A DNA stretch of 64,000 bases from Taxillus chinensis (taxonomy: Eukaryota; Streptophyta; Magnoliopsida; Santalales; Loranthaceae), in contig CM042091.1 in the NCBI GenBank assembly GCA_023512835.1, forward strand, positions 21,097,506 through 21,161,505, in the 5' to 3' direction. The translations under genes and the position numbers were made by a program. The notes below the pieces were generated by a model. It had not been told where the DNA came from, ran no database searches, and was given only the letters and a program-made list of their open reading frames with translations. Position 1 is the stretch's first letter. Each line of letters starts with the position of its first letter. This document shows positions 33,013 through 42,954 of the stretch, one piece after another.

Positions 33013-33660
33013 ATAGACAAGTGGATCCTTGATAGTGGTCACAGGTCGCATGACTAGTGATCTAAAGAATTTGTCAGATGTGAACAAGGACAAATCTGGT
33101 AAGGTAAGATTTGGCAACGATAGCTCTCTGAAAATTAATGGGCTAGGATCTGCCAAATGGGGAAAGAATAAATTGAAGGATGTTCTACATGTTGAAGGAT
33201 TAAAGTACAATTTGGCATCCATCTGTTAGCTGTATGATGCAAGTCATGAAGTGACCTTTACTAAAACTGGTTGCCAAATTAAGAGAGAAAATGGCAACAC
33301 AGTAACAGTTGGAAGAAAGACAGATGGGGACTTATATGTCATTGATGAAAACAAGACCCATAGTCGTCATATAACTAAGGTAGAAGAGAATGAATTCGGC
33401 ATAGAAGACTGGGACATCTCAATCAGAAGAATATGAGGAGACTTGTAAACTACAAGGCTATTAGAGACATTCCAAATATTAAACGAGAAAAATAGCATAT
33501 CTGTTCAGCATGCCTGCATGGAAAGCAGACCAGATTTCATTATAAGGTGAAAGAGTATAATTGAGAAGCAGCTCTGGACATTATGCATACTAATCTGTGA
33601 GGATCAATGAGGAACAAGGGACTTAATGTTGAGAGATACTTTATCTTGTTTGTGGATGAT
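33013..33660 (+). pseudogene. Copia C1 protease and start of integrase (truncated)
   Basis: A protease-like start (WILDSGHRSH near 33,020, split across frames) followed by MTSDLKNLSDVNKDKSGKV and VLHVEGLKYNLASIC, the usual copia protease C-terminal wording. Then GAG-pre-integrase (MRRLVNYKAI, CSACLHGKQTRFHYK) with stops, and the first catalytic Asp region (LDIMHTNL). The gene stops at about 33,660, where the LTR of C2 begins. RT and the 3' LTR are absent from the window. Confidence 0.75.
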
Positions 33661-34601
33661 TTGTGCATGGAGTAAAGAAACTAGATGCGGAGTAAGGAAT
33701 CGAACTTGTTACTCATGCGAGAGTAAGGATGTGCCGATACGAAGTAAGCCATCCGATCCTTTAACTCACGTGGAGTAAGGAACTCTTGTGGAGTAAGAAA
33801 GCGCTGATGCGGAGTAAGCACTCCGACCTTCTCATTCTTATGGAGTAAGGAAGCGCTGACACGGAATAAGGATTCCTATACTAAATTGATACGGAGTAAG
33901 CAATTACTAACACGGAGTAAGGATCCGAGCTTCATTAACACGGAGTAAGGAACCTTACATCGGATTAAGAAAACGCTGCTTTAACTTATCTCCTCGCATT
34001 CAAAGTCACTAGCTCACTGCTTCCCGGTGTAAGACAAACTCATTGAGAACCTAAAGCATCTTACACGTGGATCACCCTGATATGTGGACACAACTTTAAC
34101 TGAACTTGGGAACTCATAAAGGCACTTCTGCTTTGCAAACCCAAGACCTTGAGCTCCACATCCGCAGATTCAAGGCGAGAGAATTCCAGAGGAACGATCA
34201 ATGCTGCACATAGTCCGAAAGAACAAGTTCCATGATTGTCTCTCAAGAATGTTTTATATACATTGTAACACTTGTACATTATATGGAAGTAGAATGTGTT
34301 GATTATTCGTGAGTTGGAAAATAAATGTGTACAAGAGCTCATTGAGATATAGAGGCTAGTGTGTGAGTCTTTTGTAAACAGAGTATAAGAGAGTTGGAAG
34401 AGTATATTGAAAAGTTTAACAAGCTTTAATTTGCTTCTATTTTGTTATATTTATCAGTTGATAATAAAACAAAATACTTCCACTATTGGTTATCTTCCGC
34501 ATTGATTATCTCTTTTAACCAGTTAAGTGTTGTGCCTAAGAGAAAGAAAAGAGTTTAGCTAAGGGCCTATTCACCCCCCTCTAGGCTCTCAAGGACCAAC
34601 A
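33661..34601 (+). repeat. Copia C2 5' LTR
   Basis: Ends CAAGGACCAACA before the PBS at 34,602. The start is approximate, placed where C1 coding similarity ends. The first third is a minisatellite of ACGGAGTAAGGA-type units (33,670-33,975). No second copy of this LTR is present. Confidence 0.6.
33670..33975 (+). repeat. CGGAGTAAGGA minisatellite in C2 LTR
   Basis: About a dozen degenerate copies of (A/G)CGGAGTAAGGA, spaced 20-35 bp, with interspersed CGCTGA(T/C) words. Confidence 0.8.
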
Positions 34602-34620
34602 AGTGGTATCAGAGCAAGTT
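34602..34620 (+). promoter_or_regulatory. Primer-binding site of copia C2
   Basis: AGTGGTATCAGAGCAAGTT contains a perfect TGGTATCAGAGC tRNA-iMet complement. Confidence 0.85.
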
Positions 34621-34662
34621 CTATCTGCTCAAAGTAGAGATCTGACTCTTTCTCTCTCAACA

Positions 34663-35458
34663 ATGGCCGAAGAAAACAGCATGCTATTCAACACTCGCCT
34701 TAACTCCAAAGGTGCATAAGAGCCCCTCCCCAATCGAAGCAGTAGTGAAAATGTCGATCCACCTCAACCTGCTGCTACCGCTGCTCCTCAACCATGGAGT
34801 TTTGGTATCACTCTGACCAAACCGCCGAAATTCACACTTGAGCTTTTCTCCCAGTGGAAAGCTCGCATGAGAATGTTCATGGTATGCCATGATCATCTCA
34901 TGTGGCTGTGTCTTCATCAGGAGATACCGATTCTGATGACAATCGAAGAACATGGAGTTAGGAGGCCAAAGATTGATGCTGAACTTACCCATGATGAAAG
35001 AGCCTGGCAGTGTCTTAGCGAAAAGACTTTGGCATATGTCACATCGTTGTTGGACTCCGAAGCCTTCACGGACGTCCAGGGCTGCACAACAGTGAAAGCT
35101 ATTGTGGAATAAGCTGACAATCCTCTATAGTCAGTCCCAAATGCAGAACATCATCTGTGCTCTCAAGCAGAACTTCGAGAGCTTTAATCACAAACTTGGC
35201 GAATCCCTTGAAAGCATCTATCGGAGATTCGGCAAGCTCATCCTTGAGCTAAAAACTGTCAATGAGCACTACTCCCAATCCCAGATCAATGACAAGTTTT
35301 TCCGCTCCTTGCCGGATCGCTACTACTCCAAGCAGCTCCAGATGCAAGTTCACAAGAACTGGCAATATGTTCCCCTTAAAGAACTATATGGAGAGCTACG
35401 GACTCATGAGGTCAGATTCAAATATTCTGACTGGGATGAAAAAATAGCTCAGAAATAA
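34663..35458 (+). pseudogene. Copia C2 gag, part 1
   Basis: The ATG at 34,663 gives MAEENSMLFNTRL. An early stop is followed, in other frames, by KFTLELFSQWKARMRMF, ERAWQCLSEKTLAYVTSLLD and, from 35,102, FNHKLGESLESIYRRFGKLI and FFRSLPDRYYSKQLQ: a UBN2-type copia capsid. It is cut at 35,458 by the nested gypsy element and resumes at 41,015. Confidence 0.8.
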
Positions 35459-35463
35459 AAGGG

Positions 35464-36051
35464 TGTAATGACCCGTGTTTTGGAATGTGGAGTTAGTCAC
35501 AGTTTTGCCTTTTGGGGTGGCAATTGTTGGGTTTTAGGGAGTTTTATTCCCACACACATTGGCTTGAACACTTTGTATGATGATGGACAAGCTTGAGGTA
35601 AGAGATGAGCCTAAGAGGGAACCTTTAGGGGGTGCACGTGACAATGGCTTGTCACGAGCAGTGGTGTTTTTGCATGGGAGCCTTCCAGAAGTTATTCTAA
35701 AGCTTGTGACAAAATCCTAGGGCATTTGGAGCTTGCACGTGACAATGGCCTTTGTCACGTGTAACCATGTTTTTGCACCGTCTTCTTTGTTTTATTATGC
35801 TGATCATCTTTTCCTTAAGGACCATGTTTAAATTGTGGGTATTTTGTCCTGTGTGGATGCGGGAAGGTTGTGGCATGTTCTCTTTATCAAAACTATGTCA
35901 TTTTGATGGTGGTATTTCATTTATCAAAACTACGTCAATTTGACGTTGGGTTTCACTTATAAAAACTACGCCATTTTGACAAGTGAGGTGTCTATATAAA
36001 GAGGTGGAGGTCTCTTTGTTTTAGTTTTAGGGTTTCTTTCTGCCAGCCGTC

Positions 36052-36092
<41 letters not shown>

Positions 36093-37135
36093 CTGATCGT
36101 TGCTGCTGTGGTGATTCGCGTGGGTGGACGGCGTCTAGCGTGGGAGCAGGAGCAAGGAGGAACTTTTTGTGGTAGGAGTTTTGTCTCTTCTAGTACCCAT
36201 TCCGGGGTTAGGCCCTATGGTGGATGATTTGTAGAGTATTGTCGTTGTTGTTATAATATATATATGTAAATCTATATAGGTGTGTTCTCTTATATGGATG
36301 TTGGCCTTCAATGGCATGTTTCATTTGATTCTGACGTTGAGTCCGGGGTATGGGAACTCTCGGGGTTTGTTGTGGGGCAGTGGGCCTTAGAGGCCGTTGG
36401 GATGTCTCGTGGTCCGTTAGGCTTTGTTTCCGCTGTAGGATCGTGTGGGAAACCTTGAGGTTTCCGGGGGAAATATACTTGATATAATGATTATTGATTG
36501 AGATGCATGCTATGTGTTTGATTATATGTCTGTGTGGCTGTAATGCATGCTATGTGTTTGATTATATGCCTGTGTGGCTGTGATGTATGTTATGTGTTTG
36601 ATTGTATGACTATGTGGCTGAGATTGGAGCCTGTGTGGTTGGAGCCTTCGAGGCTGGTTATGGAGCCCGATGGCTGTGGAAGCCCATGGTTGGTTATGGT
36701 GTCCGGTGGTTGTGGAAGCCCGTGGCTGGTTATGGAGCCTGTGTGGCTGTGGTAATGGTTGTACTTATTGACGTGGCTTGTTTGTGTATAAATGTTAATT
36801 ATGGCCTATCAGTATAGTATTGCCACGACACTGCACTCGTGCACGTCAACATGTAGATGTTAGGAGCATAGGATGGGTTGGGGAGACATGATCCCTACTG
36901 AGCTGTGGTTGCTCACCCCTCCTGTTGTGTTTTGTTTACTTTTCAGGAACCTACAGGCGTTAGGAGGGAACACCAAGGTGGAGGACAGTTCTGTTTTGCT
37001 TTGTTTAATATTATTTTGTGTTGTTAATTTTCGTGGGATCTTTGTAACCCAGTGGGGAGATATTGTAAGGGGAAATTTAATTATATGGACTTTTCACGAA
37101 CTGGTTTCCTCGGGTTGGAAATTCGGGGCATGACA
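35464..37135 (+). repeat. Nested gypsy 5' LTR
   Basis: 1,672 bp, TGTAATGACC to GGCATGACA. Contains three TCAAAAC...GTTTTGA motifs (35,887-35,975), a TATA box (about 35,993), a (GA)n run (36,056-36,088), about 46-bp repeats (36,504-36,625) and GGTTATGG repeats. It lacks about 140 bp that the 3' LTR and the related fragment at 49,531 possess, so this LTR suffered a deletion. Confidence 0.9.
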
Positions 37136-37138
37136 GTA

Positions 37139-37150
37139 TGGTATCAGAGC
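37139..37150 (+). promoter_or_regulatory. Primer-binding site of nested gypsy
   Basis: TGGTATCAGAGC, 3 bp after the LTR; perfect tRNA-iMet complement. Confidence 0.85.
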
Positions 37151-37602
37151 ATGGTCTAGTTGGCCTAGGGTAGTGGGTGGATCTGGTTATCTTGAGTCCT
37201 TTGGAGGCGCCTGGAGGGACATGCCTGATCAACATGGTCCTCTTTGAGCCTCTAAGGTATACTTGGGGTAGTCCAGTCCTGTGGTAGGATTTGCATGCAT
37301 TGGCATTAGGGCACTAGTTGCATTTGTTGTCTATGTGTGATTATGTGGATAACTGAGATAAAGCATGTGATGGGACAATATGAGGAACGTGATTTAATTG
37401 GTGCAATTCTGATTTTGTGATAACTTGAGCTGTGTGCTTGTGGGAATGCTACTTGTGCAATGTGACTTAATGAGAACTGAAATGTGTGCAAAGTGTGTAA
37501 AGCTATGTGATAATTGAATTGATAAATGGGGTAGAGGTAGTGACACGCGATAGATTTTGAAACGCATTTTGACGATTGTCTTTCTTACTTCGTGTAGTAA
37601 GA

Positions 37603-38160
37603 ATGCCACCGAGGAGAGTAACGCGTGCGTCTGGGGCAGTGGCAGATGAGTCATCTGCCCATGAGGGACCAAGTGTGGGGCAACCCGCTGGAGGACATGT
37701 GCTGTTGTTGGCACAGCTGCGAGAGGGCATCCAGCAGGAAGTCCAAGAGCTGAGGGAGGGTATCCGGCAAGAGGTTCGGGAGGAGGTGCGCTGTGAGATG
37801 GCAGCACAGCAGGTGCCACCGCCACCACCACCACTAGTGGGAGAGTTACCCCGTGAGCATGAGAGTTCGCTAGGTGGCGTACCGATTCGTGCAGAGGATG
37901 ACGTGGTGACGAGGTTCTGAAAGGAACAACCTCTGAGGTTTAAGGGAGAAGTGGATCTCATGGTGGCTGAGCATTGGTTAAGGCAGATCGAGCATGTGTT
38001 TTCCTTTCTCCTACCCCGGGAGGAGGATAAGGTGAGGCTGGCCATTCGGCAGTTAGAGGGGAATGCTTTGGAGTGGTGGCAAAGTGTAGCGGGAAGCCGT
38101 TCAGTACAGTTCATGCTATGGGAGGAGTTCATATAGCTCTTCCATGATGAGTTCTTCCCC
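37603..38160 (+). pseudogene. Nested gypsy gag (N-terminal part)
   Basis: ATG at 37,603 gives MPPRRVTRASGAVADESSA, a helical QQEVQELREGIRQEVREE region and PPPPPP. After a TGA at 37,918 the same frame continues into KEQPLRFKGEVDLMVAEHWL and ALEWWQSVAG, the capsid-like gag domain, up to a stop at 38,134. The sequence then jumps to integrase, so most of pol has been deleted. Confidence 0.8.
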
Positions 38161-38860
38161 GAGTCATTGAGGTGGCAAAAGTCATTGAGGTTTTCCTACA
38201 ACAATGGTTACTAGGCATCCATTGGGATGACTCCTTTTGAGGCATTGTATGGCAGACCGTGCCGCTCACCTTTGTGTTGGACTGAGGTAGGAGAGGCAGC
38301 TCTCTTGGGACCACAGTTGGTTCAACAGGCTACTGCGAAGGTCAAGTTGATTCGTTAGCGCTTGTTGTCCGCGCAGAGTCGATTGAAATCTTATGCAGAT
38401 CAGCGGCGGCGACCTTTGGAGTTTTCTGTAGGAGATCATGTGTTTCTCCGTGTTTCTCCCCGTCATGGACATCGGCGATTTGGGAGAGGTTCCAAGAGGC
38501 GGCGGCGACCTTTGGTCCTTTTGAGGTTATGGATCGTGTGGGGCTAGTGGCCTACCGGTTGTGTTTCCACTGCGGTTGAGTCAGGTGAACAATATGTTCC
38601 ATGTGTCTCAGTTGAGGAAGTATCATCCTGACCCAACTCATGTGATTGATTAGGGAACATTGGATATTGAGGATGATATGTCCGTTCTTGAGGCCCCTAT
38701 TCGTATCCTAGATCGGCGGGAGAAGCTTTTGCGTGGTCGTGCTATTCCTTTGGTTCGCGTGCTATGGCAGCATCGTGGCATTGAGGAGGAGACATGGTAA
38801 CGAGAGTCCATGATGCGTGAGCAACACCCAGAGTTGTTTGAGGACGAACAATCTTAAGGG
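38161..38860 (+). pseudogene. Nested gypsy integrase C-terminus and chromodomain-like tail
   Basis: Reads GMTPFEALYGRPCRSPLCW, then in shifted frames RLKSYADQRRRPLEF and VGDHVFLRVSP (integrase C-terminal domain), and finally APIRILDRREKLLRG, IPLVRVLWQHRGIEEETW, a chromodomain-type ending. Several stops. The absence of any DDE core or RT shows the deletion lies at about 38,160-38,215. Confidence 0.75.
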
Positions 38861-39191
38861 TGGGAGGTGGTTATTGGCCAAGGGATAGTGATGTGCTTTC
38901 CTGTATTAGTTGTTCATAATCTGGTGTATTTGTATTGTCCTTTAGACATGTATTTATATTTGAGATATGTTTTGAGATGTGTATTTGTGCTATACGGGTA
39001 TATGTTATATGCATTGTGAGGCATGCGGTTATGAATTGTGGTGGTGCTTTGTTGAGTTTGCAGACGTATGTCCTATTATATGATGTGTGCGGTGTATGAA
39101 CCATTTGGGGTATTGTGGCTTGCTGTCCTGCAAATGGGTAGCATGTGCTGGTTATTCCTTGCTTGTTGCTTCTTTTCGAGGACGAAAAGTC

Positions 39192-39206
39192 TTATGGGGG
39201 AGAGGA
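39192..39206 (+). promoter_or_regulatory. Polypurine tract of nested gypsy
   Basis: TATGGGGGAGAGGA immediately before the 3' LTR. Confidence 0.8.
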
Positions 39207-39981
39207 TGTAATGACCCGTGTTTTGGAATGTGGAGTTAGTCACAGTTTTTCCTTTTGGGGTGGCAATTGTTGGGTTTTAGGGAGTTTTATTCCCACACAC
39301 ATTGGCTTGAACACTTTGTATGATGATGGACAAGCTTGAGGTAAGAGATGAGCCTAAGAGGGAACCTTTAGGGGGTGCACGTGACAATGGCTTGTCACGA
39401 GCAGTGGTGTTTTTGCATGGGAGCCTTCCAGAAGTTATTCTAAAGCTTGTGACAAAATCCTAGGGCATTTGGAGCTTGCACGTGACAATGGCCTTTGTCA
39501 CGTGTAACCATGTTTTTGCACCGTCTTCTTTGTTTTATTATGCTGATCATCTTTTCCTTAAGGACCATGTTTGAATTGTGGGTATTTTGTCCTGTGTGGA
39601 TGCGGGAAGGTTGTGGCATATTCCCTTTATCAAAACTACGCCGTTTTGATGGTGGGATTTCATTTATCAAAACTACGTCGTTTTGACGTTGGATTTCACT
39701 TATAAAAACTACGTCGTTTTGATAAGTGAGGTGTCTATATAAAGAGGTGGAGGTCTCTTTTTTTTTTTAGTTTTAGGGTTTCTTTCTGGCAGCCGTCGCA
39801 GAGAGAGAGAGAGAGAGAGTTCCTGATCATTGCTGCTGTGGTGATTCGTGTGGGTGGACGGCGTCTAGCGTGAGAGCAAGAGCAAGGAGGAATTTTTTAA
39901 GGTAGGGGTTCTATTTCTTCTAGTACCCATTCCGGGGTTAGGCCTTGTGGTGGATGATTTGTAGAGTATTGTTGTTGTTGT

Positions 39982-40012
<31 letters not shown>

Positions 40013-41014
40013 AATCTATATAGGTGTGTTATCTTATATGGATGTTGGCCTTCAATGGCATGTTTCATTTGATTCTAACGTGGAGTTCGGGGTATGGGAA
40101 CTCTCGGGGTTCATTGTGGGGCAGTGGGCTTTAGAGGCCATTGGGATGTCTGTGGTTCGTTAGGCTTCGTTTCCGTTGTAGGATCGCGTGGGAAACCTTG
40201 AGGTTTCCGGGGGAAATATACTTGATATAATGATTGTTGATCGATAAGCATGCTATGTGTTTGATTATATGTTTGTGTGGCTGTGATGCATGCTATGTGT
40301 TTGATTATATGCCTGTGTGGCTATGATGTATGTTATGTGTTTGATTGTATGACTATGTGGCTGAGATTGGAGCCTGTGTGGTTGGAGCCTTCAAGGCTGG
40401 TTATGGAGCCCAGTGGCTGTGGAAGCCCGTGGTTGGTTATGGAGCCCGGTGGTTGTGGAAGCCCGTGGCTAGTTATGGAGCCTGTGTGGCTGTGGTAATG
40501 GTTGTACTTGTTGATGTGGCTTGTTTGTGTGTAAATGTTAATTATGGCCTATCAGTATAGTATTGCCACGACACTGCACTCGTGCACGTCAACATGTAGA
40601 TGTTAGGAGCATGGGATGGGTTGGGGAGACATGATCCCTACCGAGTTGTGGTTGCTCACCCCTCCTGTTGTGTTTTGTTTACTTTTCAGGAACCTACAGG
40701 CGTTAGGAGGGAACACAAGGTGGAGGACAGTTCTGTTTTGCTTTGTTTAATATTATTTTGTGTTGTTAATTTTCGTGGGATCTTTGTAACCCAGTTGGGA
40801 GATATTGTAAGGGGAAATTTAATTGTAATAAAGGCACGTTTGGTTTGTAACATTTATTGTGGTTTGAAATTAATAATATGATTTTGTTTTTGTGAATATT
40901 TATTGTGGATGTGCGTAAAGTCCTATGTGGAAGTAATCCTAACCCCTTGCCCACAGGGTGGGTAAAGGGGAATGATGAACTGGTTTCCTCGGGTTGGAAA
41001 TTCGAAGCGTGACA
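39207..41014 (+). repeat. Nested gypsy 3' LTR
   Basis: 1,808 bp, highly similar to the 5' LTR but longer by about 140 bp (about 40,824-40,970). Three intact TCAAAACTACGYCGTTTTGA-type motifs (39,629-39,723) precede TATATAAAG (39,736-39,744). A (GA)n run at 39,801 is shorter than in the 5' LTR. (TA)n at 39,987-40,008. Confidence 0.9.
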
Positions 41015-41019
41015 AAGGG

Positions 41020-42475
41020 GGTAGCTTTCAAAGCTACAGAATGCTTCAGCATATAACGGGATGATGATATGAAAGAGTCAGAGAACTCTGACTCGGACAC
41101 TGAAGAAGAAATAGCTCTCTTGGTCAAATCCTTCGAGCGATTCCTTCGGAAAAGCAGAAAAGGATTCAGAAGAGGATCCTCATCATCATCTAGAAGAAAG
41201 GAGCGATTGGAGTCAAGTTCCCAAGAATGCTACAATTGTGGGAAACCCGGCCACTGGGCCAAGGATTGTAAATCCAAATCTAAGACGGCCGAGAAGAGTG
41301 ACAAGGTTACTCCCCGACGCTCCACCTCAGATAACAGCAAGAACAAGAGGAAGACGTTCATCACAAAGTAGGTCAGTGGCTCAGAAGAGGAGGAGGAATC
41401 CTCTGATGATGAGCCAACGCCGAAGCCGAACGTTTGCCTCATGGCAAATATTGAGGTACCTTCTATCTCTGAGCTCATGAGTAAATTAGAATCTCTTATT
41501 GCTGAACGTGATCATAAAAAGAATGAGAGACTAATAATTACTTAAATGTACAAAGATATGGAAAGTCAGAATAAACGTCTTGAATTTACTGTTGCTAGAC
41601 TTGAAAAAGACATAGTTGACTTCAGGGGTAAAGAAGCTTGGTATCATGACTTAAGAGCAGAAAATCATTTGCTGAATACCAACCTAACTGGCCTAAAAGT
41701 TATTTTAAAAAGACTCAAGAATGAACTTGAAAAGAAAAAAGAAATAAATTGTAAGTGGCAAAAATTCGGAGAAATATCCTTTACATTTAGGACTGATTCG
41801 GATGACATCCGAGTTAAACCTGGCCTTGGCTCCGAACCATCAACCTCCACACAAGCTACTGAGTGTCCTCTAGATTTCATTTCGAAATTAACCAACCTAT
41901 ATCCTGTTAGTACATCTAAACCGTTGGATGGTTTCATTTCAGGTGGCACCATAGTCTATGATTGTGGAAATGAGGTCATTATTACTATTCCCAGGAGTAA
42001 GTAGCACCCGTACCTAACGATGAAGGGAAGGTTCTTGCGGTTTAAGGCTGATGCATTTAGGGCCAAGAACGCGTCACACAATCGCAAAGGATTAGGTCAT
42101 AGGGATCGATGTAGAAAACTTGTAAAATCTAAGAAACCTGTATCCCCTGTTAGTCCTCCACATCATAGTGTCTGTTCCATCTGTAGAGAAATAGGGCATT
42201 ATCACTATGAATGTTGGAGTTTATCTCATAACTGGCTTTGTAATCAAGTTCGTATTAATAAAGATTAGTTCATCAAAAAGGGTTCTTCAAGCAAACCAAA
42301 ATCTAAATCTCAAAGGAGTGTCTCTCCCAAGAAAACCCAAACAAAAGAAGCAACTAACACTAACAAAGTTAATTTAACTTGGAAAGCTAAAGTTCCTAAC
42401 AAAGTAAAATCCGGAACTGTTGACTCTGCTGTTGTTTCTCCTAACCGCCCGAAACAAGTTTGGGCACCAAAAGTG
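41020..42475 (+). pseudogene. Copia C2 gag, part 2 (two zinc knuckles, coiled coil)
   Basis: Continues gag after the nested gypsy: an acidic Ser-rich stretch (SENSDSDTEEEIALLVKSFE), a first CCHC knuckle CYNCGKPGHWAKDC (about 41,228), an acidic linker SEEEEESSDDEPTP, a coiled coil (LEFTVARLEKDIVDF, LKRLKNELEKKKEI; 41,546-41,770) and a second CCHC motif CSICREIGHYHYEC (about 42,175). The double knuckle with a coiled coil between is typical of Sireviruses. In-frame stops at 41,369, 41,543, 42,002 and 42,266 disable it. Confidence 0.8.
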
Positions 42476-42477
42476 TA

Positions 42478-42954
42478 AACTGTTGTCTTGCAGGAGCATC
42501 TCTGGAATGCATTGTCGGATCACTTGAAGTTAAAGATCAATCAAAGCAAGTGGATGCTCCGGACATATGACGGGTGATCAGTCTCTGCTCGTTGAAGTTA
42601 CTGATAAACGAGGCCCATCCGTATCATATGGCGACAATAGTAAAGGTAAGACTGTGGGGTATGACATTTTAACCAACGGCTGTGTATCAATCACTAAAGT
42701 TGCACTAGTCAAAGGTTTGAAGCATAATCTGCTGAGTGTTAGTAATTTATGTGACAAAGGATTTACTATTTCTTTTATGTCCAACACCTGCACAGTTAGG
42801 GAAAACTTATCCGGAGATGTTAAGTTATCCGGATTAAGAGATAGGGACATATACTCAGTGGTCTTAAGAAATAATTCTTCTGACCCTGTATGCTTCCTCA
42901 CCAATGTAAAGACTCGTATTTGGGTAGTTTTGAGAGATAGTCATTCTATGGGAA
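42478..42954 (+). pseudogene. Copia C2 protease
   Basis: SGCSGHMTGDQSLLVEV begins the domain; the residue expected to be the catalytic Asp before SGCS reads as Ala in this frame (KASGCS). It continues GYDILTNGCVSITKVALV and LKHNLLSVSNLCDKGF, the standard copia protease C-terminus. It is interrupted near 42,920-42,954 by the solo LTR. Confidence 0.75.

Larger units (their letters stand above)
35464..41014 (+). mobile_element. Nested Ty3/gypsy element (Tekay/Del-like), core deleted
   Basis: Two long LTRs (35,464-37,135 and 39,207-41,014), a PBS at 37,139, a PPT before 39,207, and a 5-bp target duplication AAGGG at 35,459-35,463 and 41,015-41,019. It splits gag of C2. Inside are only a gag N-terminal region and the end of integrase with a chromodomain-like tail; protease, RT, RNase H and most of integrase are missing. 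It could not move without help. The chromodomain-like C-terminus and LTR style suggest the Tekay/Del lineage of chromoviruses. Confidence 0.9.

Noticed and set aside
37394..38132. Minus-strand ORFs of 146 and 209 codons opposite the nested gypsy gag
   Set aside because: The plus frame has recognisable gag wording; these are antisense shadows.
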